From contig JAHLKI010000008.1 in the NCBI GenBank assembly GCA_025602905.1, positions 186,001 to 250,000 on the forward strand: a stretch of DNA of 64,000 bases, given 5' to 3'. The DNA comes from Phlyctochytrium arcticum (taxonomy: Eukaryota; Chytridiomycota; Chytridiomycetes; Chytridiales; Chytridiaceae). Numbering within the stretch: position 1 is the stretch's first letter; each line of letters begins with the position of its first letter. The position numbers and the translations under genes were made by a program. Shown here piece by piece: positions 23,408 to 35,170 of this stretch. The notes beneath the pieces are model-generated. The model was given only the letters and a program-made list of their open reading frames with translations, was not told the origin of the DNA and ran no database searches.

Positions 23408-24257
23408 ATGGTCGCTGCACTCGGTGCCTGCAAGCCTATGGCGGTTGCGTCGCTGTTCCGACAGGGTGTCAGCGTAGGATCAAGGGCCATGTGAGTACCG
23501 CTTGTGTCGAAACGCAGATGGGGCAAATCTGTGGGACTACAGCAGTTCCCTGCAAAGAGTCAATTCCGTTTGGTGTATGTGCAATGACTGATTCTTGTTA
23601 ATTTTCGATAGTGTGCCTGTTGCCTCGCCATCCCGTTCGTTCAAGTCCACCCCACGCACCGAAACAAGCATCGGACAGCTCGTCTCGGCTATGCGTGGCA
23701 AAAACGGCCCTGCATCTTTCAACGACGCCGATGTCTCCAAATCCCTTCAACCTGTCAACCCCTACAATCTCCCCGGGCCCGCCAACAATGCTGCCGAGTG
23801 GGCACTTACCACCATTGACGGACTCATCAACTGGACACGAACTTCCTCCATCTGGCCCATGACATTCGGTTTGGCCTGTTGTGCAGTAGAGATGATGCAC
23901 ATGGCTGCCGCCCGATACGATCAGGATCGAATTGGTATCGTTTTCCGTGCCTCCCCTCGTCAATCAGATGTCATGATTGTTGCCGGAACATTGACCAACA
24001 AAATGGCCCCTGCTCTGCGAAAGGTGTATGACCAGATGCCCGAACCTCGATGGGTCATCTCGATGGGAAGTTGTGCCAACGGAGGTGGATACTACCACTA
24101 CAGTTATGCCGTGGTCCGTGGGTGCGATCGTATTGTGCCTGTCGATGTCTATGTTCCGGGATGCCCACCATCGGCCGAAGGATTATTGTACGGAGTCCTG
24201 CAGCTGCAAAAGAAGATTCGGCGGGAGCGTGTCACACGAATGTGGTACCGCAAATAG
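23408..24257 (+). CDS. NDUFS7: Complex I PSST subunit (NDUFS7)
   Basis: Mitochondrial NADH:ubiquinone oxidoreductase subunit holding the last Fe-S cluster, N2, next to the quinone site. Exons 23408-23490 and 23612-24257 give 242 residues. The presequence is followed by [20 protein letters not shown], which contains the paired N2 cysteines, then [37 protein letters not shown] and [20 protein letters not shown]. All four cluster cysteines (CC, SC, GC) are present. Nuclear complex I indicates a respiring organism. The end RVTRMWYRK is typical. Confidence 0.97.
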
Positions 24258-24510
24258 TTGTCCTCTCAGCTGTGTTCCAAGATATCCATTTGCTTGTATT
24301 TCCATTATATTCACACATTTTTCCTGCGTTGGGCCTATTTTATTGTGAAAACGATTTGCTGTCATAACACGAAAAACTATGCCGAAATACTGCGAAATCT
24401 TTGTTTGGAGTGCTCAATGGCTATGGGTGTCTATAAACCCCAAAATATCTGGGAGTGATGGGTGGAACTGGATTCAGAAAACTATACAGAGTGTTTTGCC
24501 AGCAATAGAA

Positions 24511-25461
24511 TTAAGGGGGTAACTGGAATTTCTTTCCACGCAAGACTCTGGAACTGCGTTTAGCTAACGACCTCATCGAGCCGCCGAAATTGACACTTAC
24601 CTCTTGAAATATATATAGAAGAAGTCAATATACAGGGCTGTTTGCACGATCCCGGCAAGAACTGTAATCCAGTCAACATGACCTTGCTCGGCGAAATAGC
24701 GATAGATCTATTCCCATTGTAATCAGTATAAACGTGTGATAACTTTTCCGGTGTCCGCTCTTACCCAATTGAGGAGGTACAATGCTCGATAAGCTCCCAA
24801 AGCAAATAGGTAATGAGTTGTAATTGTCTCGGCTTCACCCGTTCGCTGCAATTGAAATAGTTGTGGAAGAATAGCGACAGCCTCCAAATAAATCGAAAAG
24901 GCCCAGAAAATCTGTCAACAGAATGAGATCAGTTAATGTTCAGTCCCCAAGCCAACTCGCTCGTACTGCGCACACAACTGCGCGTTGTTCAGAGCCCTGA
25001 CGCTTACCTCAATGGCATTCACCCAGCTGCCATAATGAAAGACCAATGCCAAAGCCGCGGCAGGGCCAACGAGGTACTCAACGCGTAGTGTATCTATTTT
25101 GGGGTCCCAGGTCGCCTTGTACTTGATCTTCATGAGAAATAGAATGTAGAAGGAAGACGCGATAAAGAAGATCTTCATGACAGAGTTGTACAGGGACACG
25201 TAATGGGTAAAGAGATCGAGGTAGCGGGTGCAAAAGACGACGGCGTAGAGTGCTTGGGTTTTGAAAGATATACCTTTTAAGAGAGAGACTTGTTAGACAC
25301 ATTCTGGTGGAGTAGGGCGAGCCAGTTGGGGTTGGAAGAGCCCGCGACTCTATCTCATCCCAGTACTCACCCGCAGAGGACCGCGTTTTGGTAATTTTAA
25401 TCAAGAGGATAAAAATCGATGCCAGATGCATCAGATCTGCAATGAGACGAAAGATATTCAT
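24511..25461 (-). CDS. ERD2: KDEL receptor ERD2
   Basis: Seven-helix Golgi receptor that returns HDEL/KDEL proteins to the ER. It starts [20 protein letters not shown]. The visible exons include [39 protein letters not shown], a [20 protein letters not shown] loop, [20 protein letters not shown] and [13 protein letters not shown]. The last exon reads [11 protein letters not shown] before the stop at 24511. That short basic tail matches the COPI-binding end of ERD2. Six exons, all minus strand. A small difference from animals (QLPP for SLPA) is normal for fungi. Confidence 0.95.
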
Positions 25462-25963
25462 CGCTGCTGTCTCTTCTGCCGGACGGCGGTTATTCTGGGA
25501 CTGAAGCTTCTGTCTTTAGGCTGGCTGTTTGCAGCGACGGGATGAGCTCTGCCAAATGACACAACGCGTCAGTTCACTTATAAACGTGGACTTGCAACAA
25601 GATTGAGCCATACCTAAAGGCGAGCCGGGTAAGGAAGCTGCGGGGTCGACAGATCAAGGTAGTGTGAGCTGGGATTAGTGGCCTCCATCCGCCGTCCTCG
25701 CCGTGATTAAAACTAATTTGGAGAAGGCCCGGAAATCGCCCAGCGCTGTCAACACTAATTAACCCTAGCTACAGGTCTCTGCCCGTGCCACCCGTCTGGG
25801 CCAATCACGGGCAGCCGCAAGCCACATCCTGCAAAAAAGCCCCCCCGCGGCCGCCGGGCAGCGACCAGGACGAAGCTGCTGGCAGGACTCTGGTTTTTTC
25901 TCCCTCTTCCAGTCCAAAGACTTCTCAGACCGTCCCTTTACTTCACGACGCAAGAGGACAAAA
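25462..25963. other. Divergent gap between ERD2 and uS17
   Basis: Holds the ERD2 and uS17 promoters. The right half is CG-rich (25790-25870) with a pyrimidine-rich stretch (25890-25950) just before the uS17 start, as is common upstream of ribosomal protein genes. No further gene seen. Confidence 0.45.
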
Positions 25964-26893
25964 ATGGCTGAGCAGGTGTGTATTGATTCAGGAGCAGGCC
26001 TTGGAAGTGGTTTTGGAACAACAAGCGCGGAATTCGGATGTGGTGGAATCCATGTTGGGTCGGAATCGAGGGAGTGAGAGAGGCACCAATGTGAAGAAGC
26101 GATCTGCCCAATTGCGCGACGACCTTCTGGAGCGGCCCGAGACGCACGATATCGAGGGAGTCATGGAATGGTAGAGAAAAGCGAGGGGACCAGTCGGGGA
26201 AAGTCAATGTCGAGAGATCGCCTAGACCTCACGAACGTCTGAGAGATACGATTTCTCGACTGTGCACGAGGAAAACCTTGTTTTTTTGGAGATAGCAAGC
26301 TGAAAGTCCTGCGACCCGAATCCATGAACCCCTGTCACTCACCTCTTTTTTCCCGCTTTGTGTATAAACAGACCCAAAAGGCTTTCCAGACCCAGGTCGG
26401 TATCTTTCAGAACCCCAAGCTCAAGGGAAAGAAGACCACCGTCCGCCGATGGTACAAGGACGTCGGTCTCGGTTTCAAGACTCCCCGTGAAGCCATTGAA
26501 GGTCACTACATTGACAAGAAGTGCCCCTTCACCTCCGACAAGGTCTCCATCCGTGGTCGTATCTTGAGCGGCAACGTCATCTCTGTCGGAAAGATGGACC
26601 GCACCATCATCATCCGTCGGGAATACCTTCACTACATCCCCAAGTACAACCGTTACGAGAAGCGTCACAAGAACCTTGCCGCTCACATGTCTCCTTGTTT
26701 CATTGGTGTTGAGATCGGTGATGCCGTTACCGTCGGTCAGTGCCGGTAAGTTTTTACATACATGCCAGTTTTCGTAAATCAAGTCCCTGACCCCTTTGTT
26801 TCCTATAGTCCTTTGTCCAAGACTGTCCGATTCAACGTTCTCCGTGTCTCCAAGAAGGTTGTTAAGGGAGCCAAGTCGTTCGCAAAGTTTTAA
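25964..26893 (+). CDS. RPS11: Ribosomal protein uS17 (RPS11)
   Basis: Cytosolic 40S ribosomal protein. Exon 1 (25964-25975) encodes only MAEQ. Exons 26372-26745 and 26809-26893 complete 156 residues in frame. Recognisable text: [79 protein letters not shown] and [13 protein letters not shown]. The first intron is about 396 nt, among the longest I could read in the window, and follows a four-codon exon. This is a layout often seen in fungal ribosomal protein genes. Confidence 0.97.
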
Positions 26894-27054
26894 TATGGGT
26901 CTTTATCACCATATGTATAATACACATTGACTTCTCCTCTTGCGATTTTGCGCGTTGCCGGACCAACATTCGTCTTGCTGCAATGTCACACTCTCACTCT
27001 GATTGAGCATTTTCCGACAACACTTTATTTTTATGATTCAAAATTACACATTGA

Positions 27055-28313
27055 CTAAACTCCCATTGGCGTATCTGTATCATCGTAGGTCACCAGCCCC
27101 CGTCCACCGTTTTGCGGTTTGTCCAGATCTAAACGGTTTCCTCCCCACCCAGAAGTCGTTGAGGCTCCCGCTGTTTCACCCGCCATGTATCGCGACATCT
27201 CATCATCCAGGGAGTTCTTGTCAAGCGGGCGTTTTGTGTTGCGACCGTTGGTTCCTCCGCGCCCACGTCGAGGAACAGACCCACTACCACTGCTCCGTCC
27301 TCCCGCACTCTTGCCACTGCCGCCGCCAGCTTTTGGGCCCAGCCGATCCTCCAGACGCTGGCCTAATCGTGTCAACACACTTCCCAGTGGTTTGGGGCCC
27401 AGACGCGAACCCAGCGATTTCGTCTTTTGGTGGTGGTCGCCCTGTCCTCGTGTGTCTGCTGCTGCATACGCTTGTGCATTGGGATCAGGCAAGATGGCGA
27501 TGGAAAGTTCCATGCCGTCGAGTGTTCGTCCATGAAAACTCTTTACGGCCGCCTGGGCTCCCTGCATGGTAGCGAATTGGACTTCGGCAATACCCTCTGA
27601 TCGGCCGGCATTATCAAAGAAAAGCTTGACAGTCTTCACGGGATGTCCTAGCGTGCTGTGTTGATGGAGTATCCAGAGAAAATTGCGGAATTTTCATCAT
27701 CACGTTTTGGAAATGGTTAGATGGGAAAGAGGGAAAAGGAAAGAAAAGGGTTTGGCAAAAGTTGGGTAAGTCATCAGCTCATATGCGAAATTTCCATGTC
27801 ATGTGGATGGGAAGGAGACAAAGAGTGTACCGACCCCATGAGTTCCCATAATTCCACTTCTGTCACCTAAATTTGAGAAATGTCTCAGTATACACACCAA
27901 ACGATTCCATTGATGGGGGCATAAATACTTACATTCCAGTGCAAGTTTTCAATACGTGTTTTTATCGGGGTCGAACTGCTGCTCGCAGCTGTTCCTACCC
28001 GTCCCGCTACGTTTCGACCACCTCCTGTCCGTTGCGCACCCGGTCCGTCATAAAGATCATGCGACCAGGCTCCGTCAGTGTCGCCGCGAGCGTACGGCTT
28101 ATCGTTTCGTCGGCCTCCATCTCGACGGCCGCCTCCACGAGAAGAGTTGCCCCCATAGTCACTGGAAACGGTAAAGGAGTCTCCGCCATCACCTCGGCGT
28201 GGACCGCGCAGGTTGGATTGGCGGCCGCGGTTGTTTCCACCACCCCCTCTCCGGCGGCCCTTGTTGGTAATCAGGTCGTTGAGCGAAAGGTCCATTGGAT
28301 CGGCCATAGTCAT
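27055..28313 (-). CDS. YRA1: mRNA export adaptor ALYREF/Yra1
   Basis: Nuclear adaptor that recruits the export receptor to spliced mRNA as part of TREX. The N-terminal UAP56-binding motif (MDLSLNDLITNK) is followed by an RGG-rich region. The RNA-recognition motif is split over exons (TRIENLHWNVTEVELWELMG, then VKTVKLFFDNAGRSEGIAEV and ELSIAILPDP). A basic Gly/Arg linker follows. A second UAP56-binding motif lies near the end (SLDDEMSRYMAGE). The introns near 27640-27840 and 27880-27935 flank a small RRM exon. The start may be 28313 or the Met two codons later. Confidence 0.93.
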
Positions 28314-28550
28314 TGGCGTAGTGTATCAGCGGTTTGCAGCAAGTGTAAGATTCAGATTCGGTTTGGGTAACTTTGGACTCCTCGGGTGCTTTTCACCAGT
28401 TACTGCGCCACTCCTGCGGAGTTCGGAGGATAACTGGATAAGGACGAAAATCAATTTGGCGTCACGATTAAAAATTTATACACAGAGCAGGGCAAACAAA
28501 CTACCCCAACAGACTACTATATGTGTTGATCAACGAGGGAGGGGTATTCT

Positions 28551-30719
28551 TTAGTCCTCATCCCACTCCTTGTTCTCCTTTACCTTTGGCCCACCGGCCT
28601 GCTTGCTCATGATGATCTGTAAGTAAAAGAAGGTCAGGAATTGTGCATAGAGAAGGTCGAATGGAGAATGTACGCACCTGATCAACACTCAGAATGGTCA
28701 GAGCAGCATGGGTGGCGAGCTTCATGCCCATGTACTTGATCTTGATTGGGTCAAAGATTTGCTTTTCTTTTGTGTCAATCAATCCATTGTCCTCGCTCTC
28801 AATGTCAACACCGGCTGCAGCATTGCCCTGAGCGTGTGCAGCATACAGCTTGGAAATGACTTCTGTGCTGTCCAGGCCGGCGTTTTCAGCGAGTGTTCGT
28901 GGTACAACCTCCAGTGACTCTGCAAACTTCTTGATTGCGTACTGGTTCAAGCCCGCCGTCTTTTCGGCGACTGTCTGAAGCTGTCGAGCAATCTCAATCT
29001 CGCCGGCTCCAGCACCACCCACCAACCGGTTGTCCTTTGCAACAGCCTTGATGACGTTGACTCCGTCGTCGATGGCACGCTCAATATCATCAATGGCGTT
29101 TTGTGTTCCTCCACGGATAACAATGGTTGCAGTCTTGGTGGCCTCCTCCTCCTGTCGGAAGACTGTGCACCGGTCGCTTCCAATTTCAATACTCTCGACA
29201 ACTTCGCAGTAGCCCATTTCCTCAGCCATTGGTGCACCCTAAAGAATGTCGTAAGTTCAGGCGAAAGTCAAAATACAGAAGGTGAAGTGCTTACCAGACG
29301 CGTAAGTGCTGTGGCACCGGTAACTCGGCACAATCGGCGCAAGTCAAATTTGGAAAGAATCTTGAGAACCATAATGTTGTAACGGTTGGCAAAGTGAAGC
29401 GCAAGCTCTCCGATTCCACTTCCAGTTACGAGGACCTTGACGCCCGAGTCCGCAATCTCTTTAATGACCTGGCACAAAAAGTCAGTAACGAAAAAAAAGT
29501 CAACGGAAAGGGGATATGGGGCTTACCTCTTCCAATTTCCCTTCCTCTCCCTTGCTAAAGTTGAGCATCTCGTTTGCGTTATGTATCAGAACGGTTCCCT
29601 TGGTTTCTGTCAAGGCAACGTCCAATGGGCAAGTGTAGATGGCGACCTTTGCCTTGGTGGCATGCGTCGTTGTGCCTAAAAAACTCAATCTTAATTTTGC
29701 AACTTCGCGCGCGAATCGCGTTCGACTTACTTTCTGATTCACGTCCAAATACCATTCCCTTCACCACCTGTGTGTCGTGGATACTTCCACCAAGAATTTT
29801 GACCACGCGGACACTGTCAACGTTGAAATTGGCAGGGTTTTTTGGCATCACCGTAAGAGCCGCTTCGATGACGAGTTTCGAGAGCATGTCTTCGTAACCG
29901 TACTATTGACATCTGATCAGATAATAATGCAAATAGAGCTCAGCATGTAGTTCTTACCTGCTTTGAGGCAATAGCAGGCAGAACAACTTTCATCAACTCG
30001 GCCTCGGATGTAGCACTCTTGACGGTATCAATGGAAATACCTACAAAAGTATAAATATCGCATCTGAAGAGAGAACATCTGCTTTTTGTACTAACTTTCT
30101 AATATTTCCAAAGCCTTGGTGATAGCGGCCCGGTATCCTTCAATGATATCACTGGGGTGAAGACCCATTTTCAACAGATATTCTGCTTTTTGCAAAAGCT
30201 CTCCAGCAAAGACAAGAATGAAATTTGTTCCATCGCCCATCTAAACAGGGGTGTGAGCAGGCGAAATTTGAAAAGGGTGATTCCTTTCAAGAAAAATTAC
30301 CTCTGCCTCTTGCTGTTGCGATGCCATGACCAAAATCTTTGCTGCTGGGTGTACAACTTCAAGTTCGCGAATGATTGTCGCGGCATCATTTGTCACGAAG
30401 AGCTTTTCCAAATGGTTGATCACCATCTTGTTGCGTCCTTTGGATCCAGTTCGATAAGGGACATGACGAATGAAAAAACAGGATATGACAAAAGCATACC
30501 GTTAGGACCCATTGACGTTCGCGTGATTGAGGTAAGCTCCTTGGTGGCGGCAATGTTGCGAAGCACGGCCTCTTCGGTTCCTTGCAAGTGCTATTGAATA
30601 AAAGTGGGTACGGTTGTGAGAGGAGATTTCCTCGCGACACGAGTGTTCCAACAGGTTCTGACCTTGTAGCCATCCTTCAGCAGCTGGCCGAACCCAGACT
30701 TGGGGATCTTCAGGGCCAT
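28551..30719 (-). CDS. CCT8: Chaperonin CCT subunit theta
   Basis: Subunit of the cytosolic TRiC/CCT ring that folds actin and tubulin. It starts MALKIPKSGFGQLLKDGYK at 30719; at least nine further exons follow. Landmarks: TRTSMGPNG, the ATP-site NDAATI, MGDGTNFILVFAGELLQKAE, GLHPSDIIEGYRAAITKALE, FGRESE, ATKAKVAIYTCPLDVALTET, GVKVLVTGSGIGELALHFAN, CRVTGATALTRLG, ATIVIRGGTQNAIDDIERAI, VGGAGAGEIEIARQL and KYMGMKLATHAALTILSVDQ. The theta-type N-terminus and the tail KQAGGPKVKENKEW separate it from the other seven paralogues. It shares a 272-bp divergent promoter with glia maturation factor. Confidence 0.96.
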
Positions 30720-30991
30720 ATGTGTTGTGGAATGGGATTAAAAGTGCTGTTAAGGAAGGGTGTGTAGCGGGATCCGTGGTCGTCGTGATTGCAGGTTGTG
30801 GGTTGATCTCGCAGGAGGTGGTCGAGCGCTTCGTCGCGCCTGGCAACGCCAACTTGCCATTGCTGCGCTGTCCGCGGGATTCGGACAACTGTGCCACAAA
30901 ATTGCATTGCGCAGCAGCGCAGCAGTGACATTGATCCAAATCCTTACTGGAAATTTGACATTGCGTGATAACATTGCGCACAATATCCAAG
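30720..30991. promoter_or_regulatory. CCT8/GMF divergent promoter
   Basis: Gap of 272 bp between the two start codons. CGCG- and GCAC-rich; no TATA box recognised. Confidence 0.4.
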
Positions 30992-31863
30992 ATGGTGAGT
31001 GCAATGGGGAACGGCATGGACCACACAAGTACCGACTGACCGTGCAAGTAGATCAACAACACATCCAACTCGGAAAACACGTGTGACATTACTCAAGAGG
31101 TTGTCGATGCGGTCAAGGTGTTGTATGACTTGACAAGTCTCAGAACTGGAAACAAATATTGACCCGTGGTTTTAGGCTTTTCGGTTCCGGTAAGAAGCCA
31201 TGCCAGCAGAAGAGCTATGATGTTTAGCCATCTCTAATGGCATGTCATTAGCAAGGCAAAGACGAATGGAGTCATCATCCTGAAAGTGGACATTGAAAAT
31301 CTGAAAGTATGCTCTTGCAATTTGATGATTTACCATCGGGGCCATGCTGATCGTCAAATCGACGCGCGATAGGTTATAGTAGATGAGGTCATCGAAGATG
31401 CAGACATAGGTCAGTCCATTGTGCGCACACCAGCTTTTTGGTCGAGGTGCCGACAGTACACGCGTAGAGGCTCTTGCCGAGGAGCTCCCCGAAAACTCGC
31501 CAAGATATCTGGTGTTGAGCTTTGAGTTGAAGCACAAGGATGGACGTATTTCATACCCACTATTCGGAGTATACTACAACCCCGAAGGTAACCGAAATCG
31601 GCATGTGGATCTGCAGGCACTGGACGCTAAGATTTTTTATCTAGGCGCAAACACATCAAATCGTATGGTATATGCAAGTACGCGGAATGTGTTGTTCCAG
31701 CAAACGGGCATCTCAGGAAAGGTACTTTGGGGGCCAGCATAGGGAGGGCTGAGTCGCATGCGCTAACTGCTTGGTCTGGCAGATTTTCGATCTGAACAAC
31801 TCTGAAGACTTAACCCCTGAGTGGCTGACAGCGCAGCTAGAAGCGTCAAAAACACGGCCCTGA
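30992..31863 (+). CDS. GMF: Glia maturation factor (ADF-homology protein)
   Basis: GMF binds Arp2/3 complex and prunes actin branches. The first exon is only the ATG (30992-30994), followed at once by a donor. The second reads INNTSNSENTCDITQEVVDA. A very short exon gives AFRFR, then KTNGVIILKVDIENLK, then VIVDEVIEDADI, then EALAEELPENSPRYLVLSFE and DGRISYPLFGVYYNPE. The last exons give NRMVYASTRNVLFQQT and FDLNNSEDLTPEWL. Order and spacing fit the GMF branch of the ADF-H fold, total about 140 residues. Six or seven tiny exons over 870 bp make it easy for gene finders to miss; borders were chosen to preserve frame and family alignment. Confidence 0.88.
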
Positions 31864-32097
31864 GCAAAAGTTGCCTTACTACTTATTCATCTACATACAT
31901 CCCGCGACATTTTATGGTTGAACAATTCATAATATTCCTTGATTTCTGCCTTGTTCCGTGAGGATGTCGCGCTTCAGTTGAAATAGGTACAAACAGTGTT
32001 GCCAAAGCCCCTCTTGTAAACTCAGGCTGAGCTCGTGCTTTCTATATCGCTATGCGAAAACCTTGATATTTGGTTCTGCATGCCGCACTAGAGGAAC

Positions 32098-32809
32098 TCA
32101 AGACTCATTCAGTAAAGCCAGAATCATTCGGTATAGATCTAAAGCACGTGGCATTTTAGCGACTGGGGCAAAGCGCAGATGTGTTGTCACCTTACAATAA
32201 AAGAAGCTGAGCAAATAAAATCCGAGTTTCAAGAAGCATTCCTTTTTATGCTGTGGGAGTGTTCGGAAGATCTCTGTTGCGTCAAACATGTGTCGGTTGT
32301 TGATAATTCTATAAGCAACATTGCGCGCTAAGTGACGAATTGTTTTGTGTTGTGACAGGTCTGCCCTTACCGGAAGATATGCCAACCAAGTAACGGGGTA
32401 TTTAGTATTAATGCTATCCAACTGCCATTTATCAGGAACATGAACCAGAGGAAGGCGTGTAGGAAGTTTTCTGGTAACACGAACTACACAAAGAGTCAGC
32501 ATGAGACGATCCATGCATCAGACAAGTAAAACCGCCTCTTACTTGGTTGAGTTTGTTGCAGAGATCGATTGGGTTGATGTAATCGCACTCAAGATCGGAA
32601 AACATGATGATCTGGTAGGTGGGATTGATGGGTTACAATGAGATACTCGCAGCAAGATATAGTCGCTACGCACGAAGAAAACCATGGCAAACAGCAACAG
32701 AGCGGCCATGACCACTCCGAAGAGGAATAGAAACTAAAAAAAAAGAATAGGTATTCATTACAAGTTCAAAGGTGAGATCGAGCTGGTCTCTTACGCCTTC
32801 GCTATTCAT
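32098..32809 (-). CDS. ERV14: COPII cargo receptor cornichon/ERV14
   Basis: ER export receptor for membrane cargo. Exon 1 encodes only MNSEG. Exon 2 gives [20 protein letters not shown] and exon 3 gives [20 protein letters not shown]. The next reads [20 protein letters not shown] and continues to [11 protein letters not shown]. Then come [36 protein letters not shown] and a final exon [11 protein letters not shown]. The [14 protein letters not shown] segment and the [10 protein letters not shown] loop are diagnostic. Length is about 138 residues, the family norm. The frame changes at each junction, so a single open frame misreads the middle of the protein. Confidence 0.93.
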
Positions 32810-33365
32810 TGTGAAGTTCAGCTCCGCGCGTGCGAATCAAGATGGTGCAAGGTAGAGGTTGGGTGGCTATTAGTGATGGCAAGAGATCGCACTGGTTAGC
32901 TACTAGGTATGCAGAAAAAGAAAACCCCAGAGGTAACAGGTTGTCGACAAAATGCTTACTTCAGAAGTTCAAAGGGCTGGTCGCGCTTTTCGTCCGCCTC
33001 GCTCCGATTGTTGTAAAAGGAAACCTAGGGTTCAGAAAGGTCGTCACTTGTTCCTGATAAAATTTTGGCAGGATCTTTTCAAGGGTATCCTTGAACGAGA
33101 ACCACGGACTCCCAGCATTTCCCAACATACGAGTGATTTTATTGCAGACACATGGATCTAGAAAAATTGCAACATTTAGGCGGCATATTCTGTGGTCGAA
33201 AAGATTTTTTTTGGATTTTATCTCTCTCTCCCATGTCATCTTCCAAATGTCAAACCAGTTGTTTAACCAATCAAACCAGCGCGGCCTTTGAAAATTTCCA
33301 CCGGCGAATTGTCGGAGGCGTCGATAAAACATCGTCTGTGGACTTCCTACCCAAAGCAAAATAGC
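32810..33365. other. Divergent gap between ERV14 and PPR gene
   Basis: Contains promoters of both genes. An in-frame Met upstream of the PPR start exists at 33288, but the text between it and 33366 does not look like a targeting signal. No repeat or RNA gene recognised. Confidence 0.4.
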
Positions 33366-35027
33366 ATGGCAGGCCTTCGAGTAGCAAGACTACGTGGCCT
33401 TCTGGGTCTTCGTCTCGGAACGCAATGCTGTCAGCTTCAACGATCTATCACCGTCCGCGCTATGCGAGAGTTGAAGAAATCCGAAGCATTGGCAAAGGCT
33501 AGAGCAACCCAAGCTCAAGAACCGCCAACAACGAGTAGACAAGCAGATCCGTACGCCCCCAAGCTCTTTGACCGCTCTCTTGATTACTCACCCGCTGTTC
33601 AACGTACGATGGCCGTCCTTCGGCGTGCTCTGGATGATCAAAACCTTCTGGCTGCGATATCCAGCTTGAGGGTCCTGCAGCGAGACCGCGCGATGGGAGC
33701 TTTGACCAATGAAGAGTTTCACGAATTCTCTCGCCAGCTGTGCGCAAAGCAAGGCGCAGCATCGGGGGTGCCGAAACTTGAGGAGCTGGATATGTGGGAA
33801 ACACTGCTACGGTCGTTCGTGGCGTCAAGGGAAGCGGCAGAATGTGCGGTGATGTCTGATATCCTGCATCGTATGTTGCTCGAGTTTCGGTCACGGAAGG
33901 AGGATACGGAGGGCATTGCGACATTATGGAGGCATATGATCAAAACTGGAGTCAGGCCGAAGATTCAAACGTACAATATCTTGATCAAGCACTATGCTAG
34001 AGAGGGATTGCCTGGCCAAGCTGAAGAGGTGTTTGCCGAGCTTATGTTACGCTCTGATATTGAACCAAGCGCCGTCACCTTTGCGAATATGATCAAAGCC
34101 CGGTCTGCATCAAAGGATAGTAAGGGTTCCCGGGCTTTGGTGGATCAATGGTTGCAAGCACATGACCGACCGGAAATTAAACTACTCAACGCGATGCTTT
34201 TGGTCTACAAACGAAATCGAGATTTGGAGAGTCTAACACACCTATGGCAAGCAACGAAGCGCAGTAAGATTCCCTTGGAAACCATTACGTTTAACACAGT
34301 GTTGGACGGCTATGTCAAGGAGGGTTTATTCGACAAAGCAATGGAGGTTCTGCAGGACTTGAAGCAATACGTATCCGACCATCCGGACGAGAGCTGTCGG
34401 TTGACCGAAGTACCTTATAACATCTTGATAAATGCCTTTGGGAAGGAGGGCAGGATGGATGATGCACGAACTGTATTCAGCGATCTTCTTTCGATGGAGC
34501 TACGACCCGACATTGTTACTTTCACGTCATTAATGGACGGTTATGGTCGATTGGGCGATGTGGACAGTGTGAAAACATGCTATGCCATGCTCCAGGACCA
34601 CAATCTTCAACCTACTGCGCCAACCTTTTCTGTTCTGATTTACGCATTCGGTATGACGGGTGACATGATATCAGCCGTCGATGCATACCACCAAATGCTT
34701 AGTCTCAACATTCCCCCATCGCGCTCGGTTTTCCGCGCATTGATTCGTGTACATGCCAAGGCCGGGGATGTGGTTGGGGCAGAGGCATTTTACAAGGACA
34801 TGAGTGACCGGCACATCACCCCCGATGGTGCTTCTATCCTTGCTCTGATGGAAGCCCACCTGCGCAGCGCGGAGCCGGCCGACGTAAGGTGCTCCCATGT
34901 CCGCAAGTATTATAAAGAGGCCCAGCGATTTGGGCGATTGCAGGACAAGATTTTTGAGGTTATGGAACGGGCCGAGTTGGAAGCTTCCATAATCGCAGCC
35001 AAGCGAGATGACACGCCTTCTTCATGA
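33366..35027 (+). CDS. Mitochondrial-type pentatricopeptide repeat protein
   Basis: Intron-free gene of 553 residues. The first 40 residues (MAGLRVARLRGLLGLRLGTQ onward) are Arg/Leu-rich without acids, a typical mitochondrial presequence. From about residue 190 there are eight or so PPR motifs, for example TYNILIKHYAREGLPGQAEE, TFNTVLDGYVKEGLFDKAME, PYNILINAFGKEGRMDDART, TFTSLMDGYGRLGDVDSVKT and TFSVLIYAFGMTGDMISAVD. PPR arrays bind single-stranded organellar RNA. I cannot assign it to a particular fungal PPR. The absence of introns is unusual here, but PPR genes are often intron-poor. Confidence 0.88.
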   Translation: MAGLRVARLRGLLGLRLGTQCCQLQRSITVRAMRELKKSEALAKARATQAQEPPTTSRQADPYAPKLFDRSLDYSPAVQRTMAVLRRALDDQNLLAAISSLRVLQRDRAMGALTNEEFHEFSRQLCAKQGAASGVPKLEELDMWETLLRSFVASREAAECAVMSDILHRMLLEFRSRKEDTEGIATLWRHMIKTGVRPKIQTYNILIKHYAREGLPGQAEEVFAELMLRSDIEPSAVTFANMIKARSASKDSKGSRALVDQWLQAHDRPEIKLLNAMLLVYKRNRDLESLTHLWQATKRSKIPLETITFNTVLDGYVKEGLFDKAMEVLQDLKQYVSDHPDESCRLTEVPYNILINAFGKEGRMDDARTVFSDLLSMELRPDIVTFTSLMDGYGRLGDVDSVKTCYAMLQDHNLQPTAPTFSVLIYAFGMTGDMISAVDAYHQMLSLNIPPSRSVFRALIRVHAKAGDVVGAEAFYKDMSDRHITPDGASILALMEAHLRSAEPADVRCSHVRKYYKEAQRFGRLQDKIFEVMERAELEASIIAAKRDDTPSS

Positions 35028-35170
35028 CAAACCACGCCTCTCACCATCAGTATGTAAATATTTTCTTTTCTTTTGATCCTGCATGACTTTCAGTTTAGTT
35101 AAGTAGCAACCCGTATTTATGCGCCTGTAGCTGCTAGATAGTTATTTATTCCCCAATTTCGACTCCTGAT

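Noticed and set aside
26339..26782. Minus-strand 147-codon open frame
   Set aside because: Antisense to the uS17 second exon; no splice support or family match.
33288..33365. Upstream Met for the PPR gene
   Set aside because: The extra 26 residues do not look like a targeting signal, whereas the Met at 33366 starts a textbook presequence.
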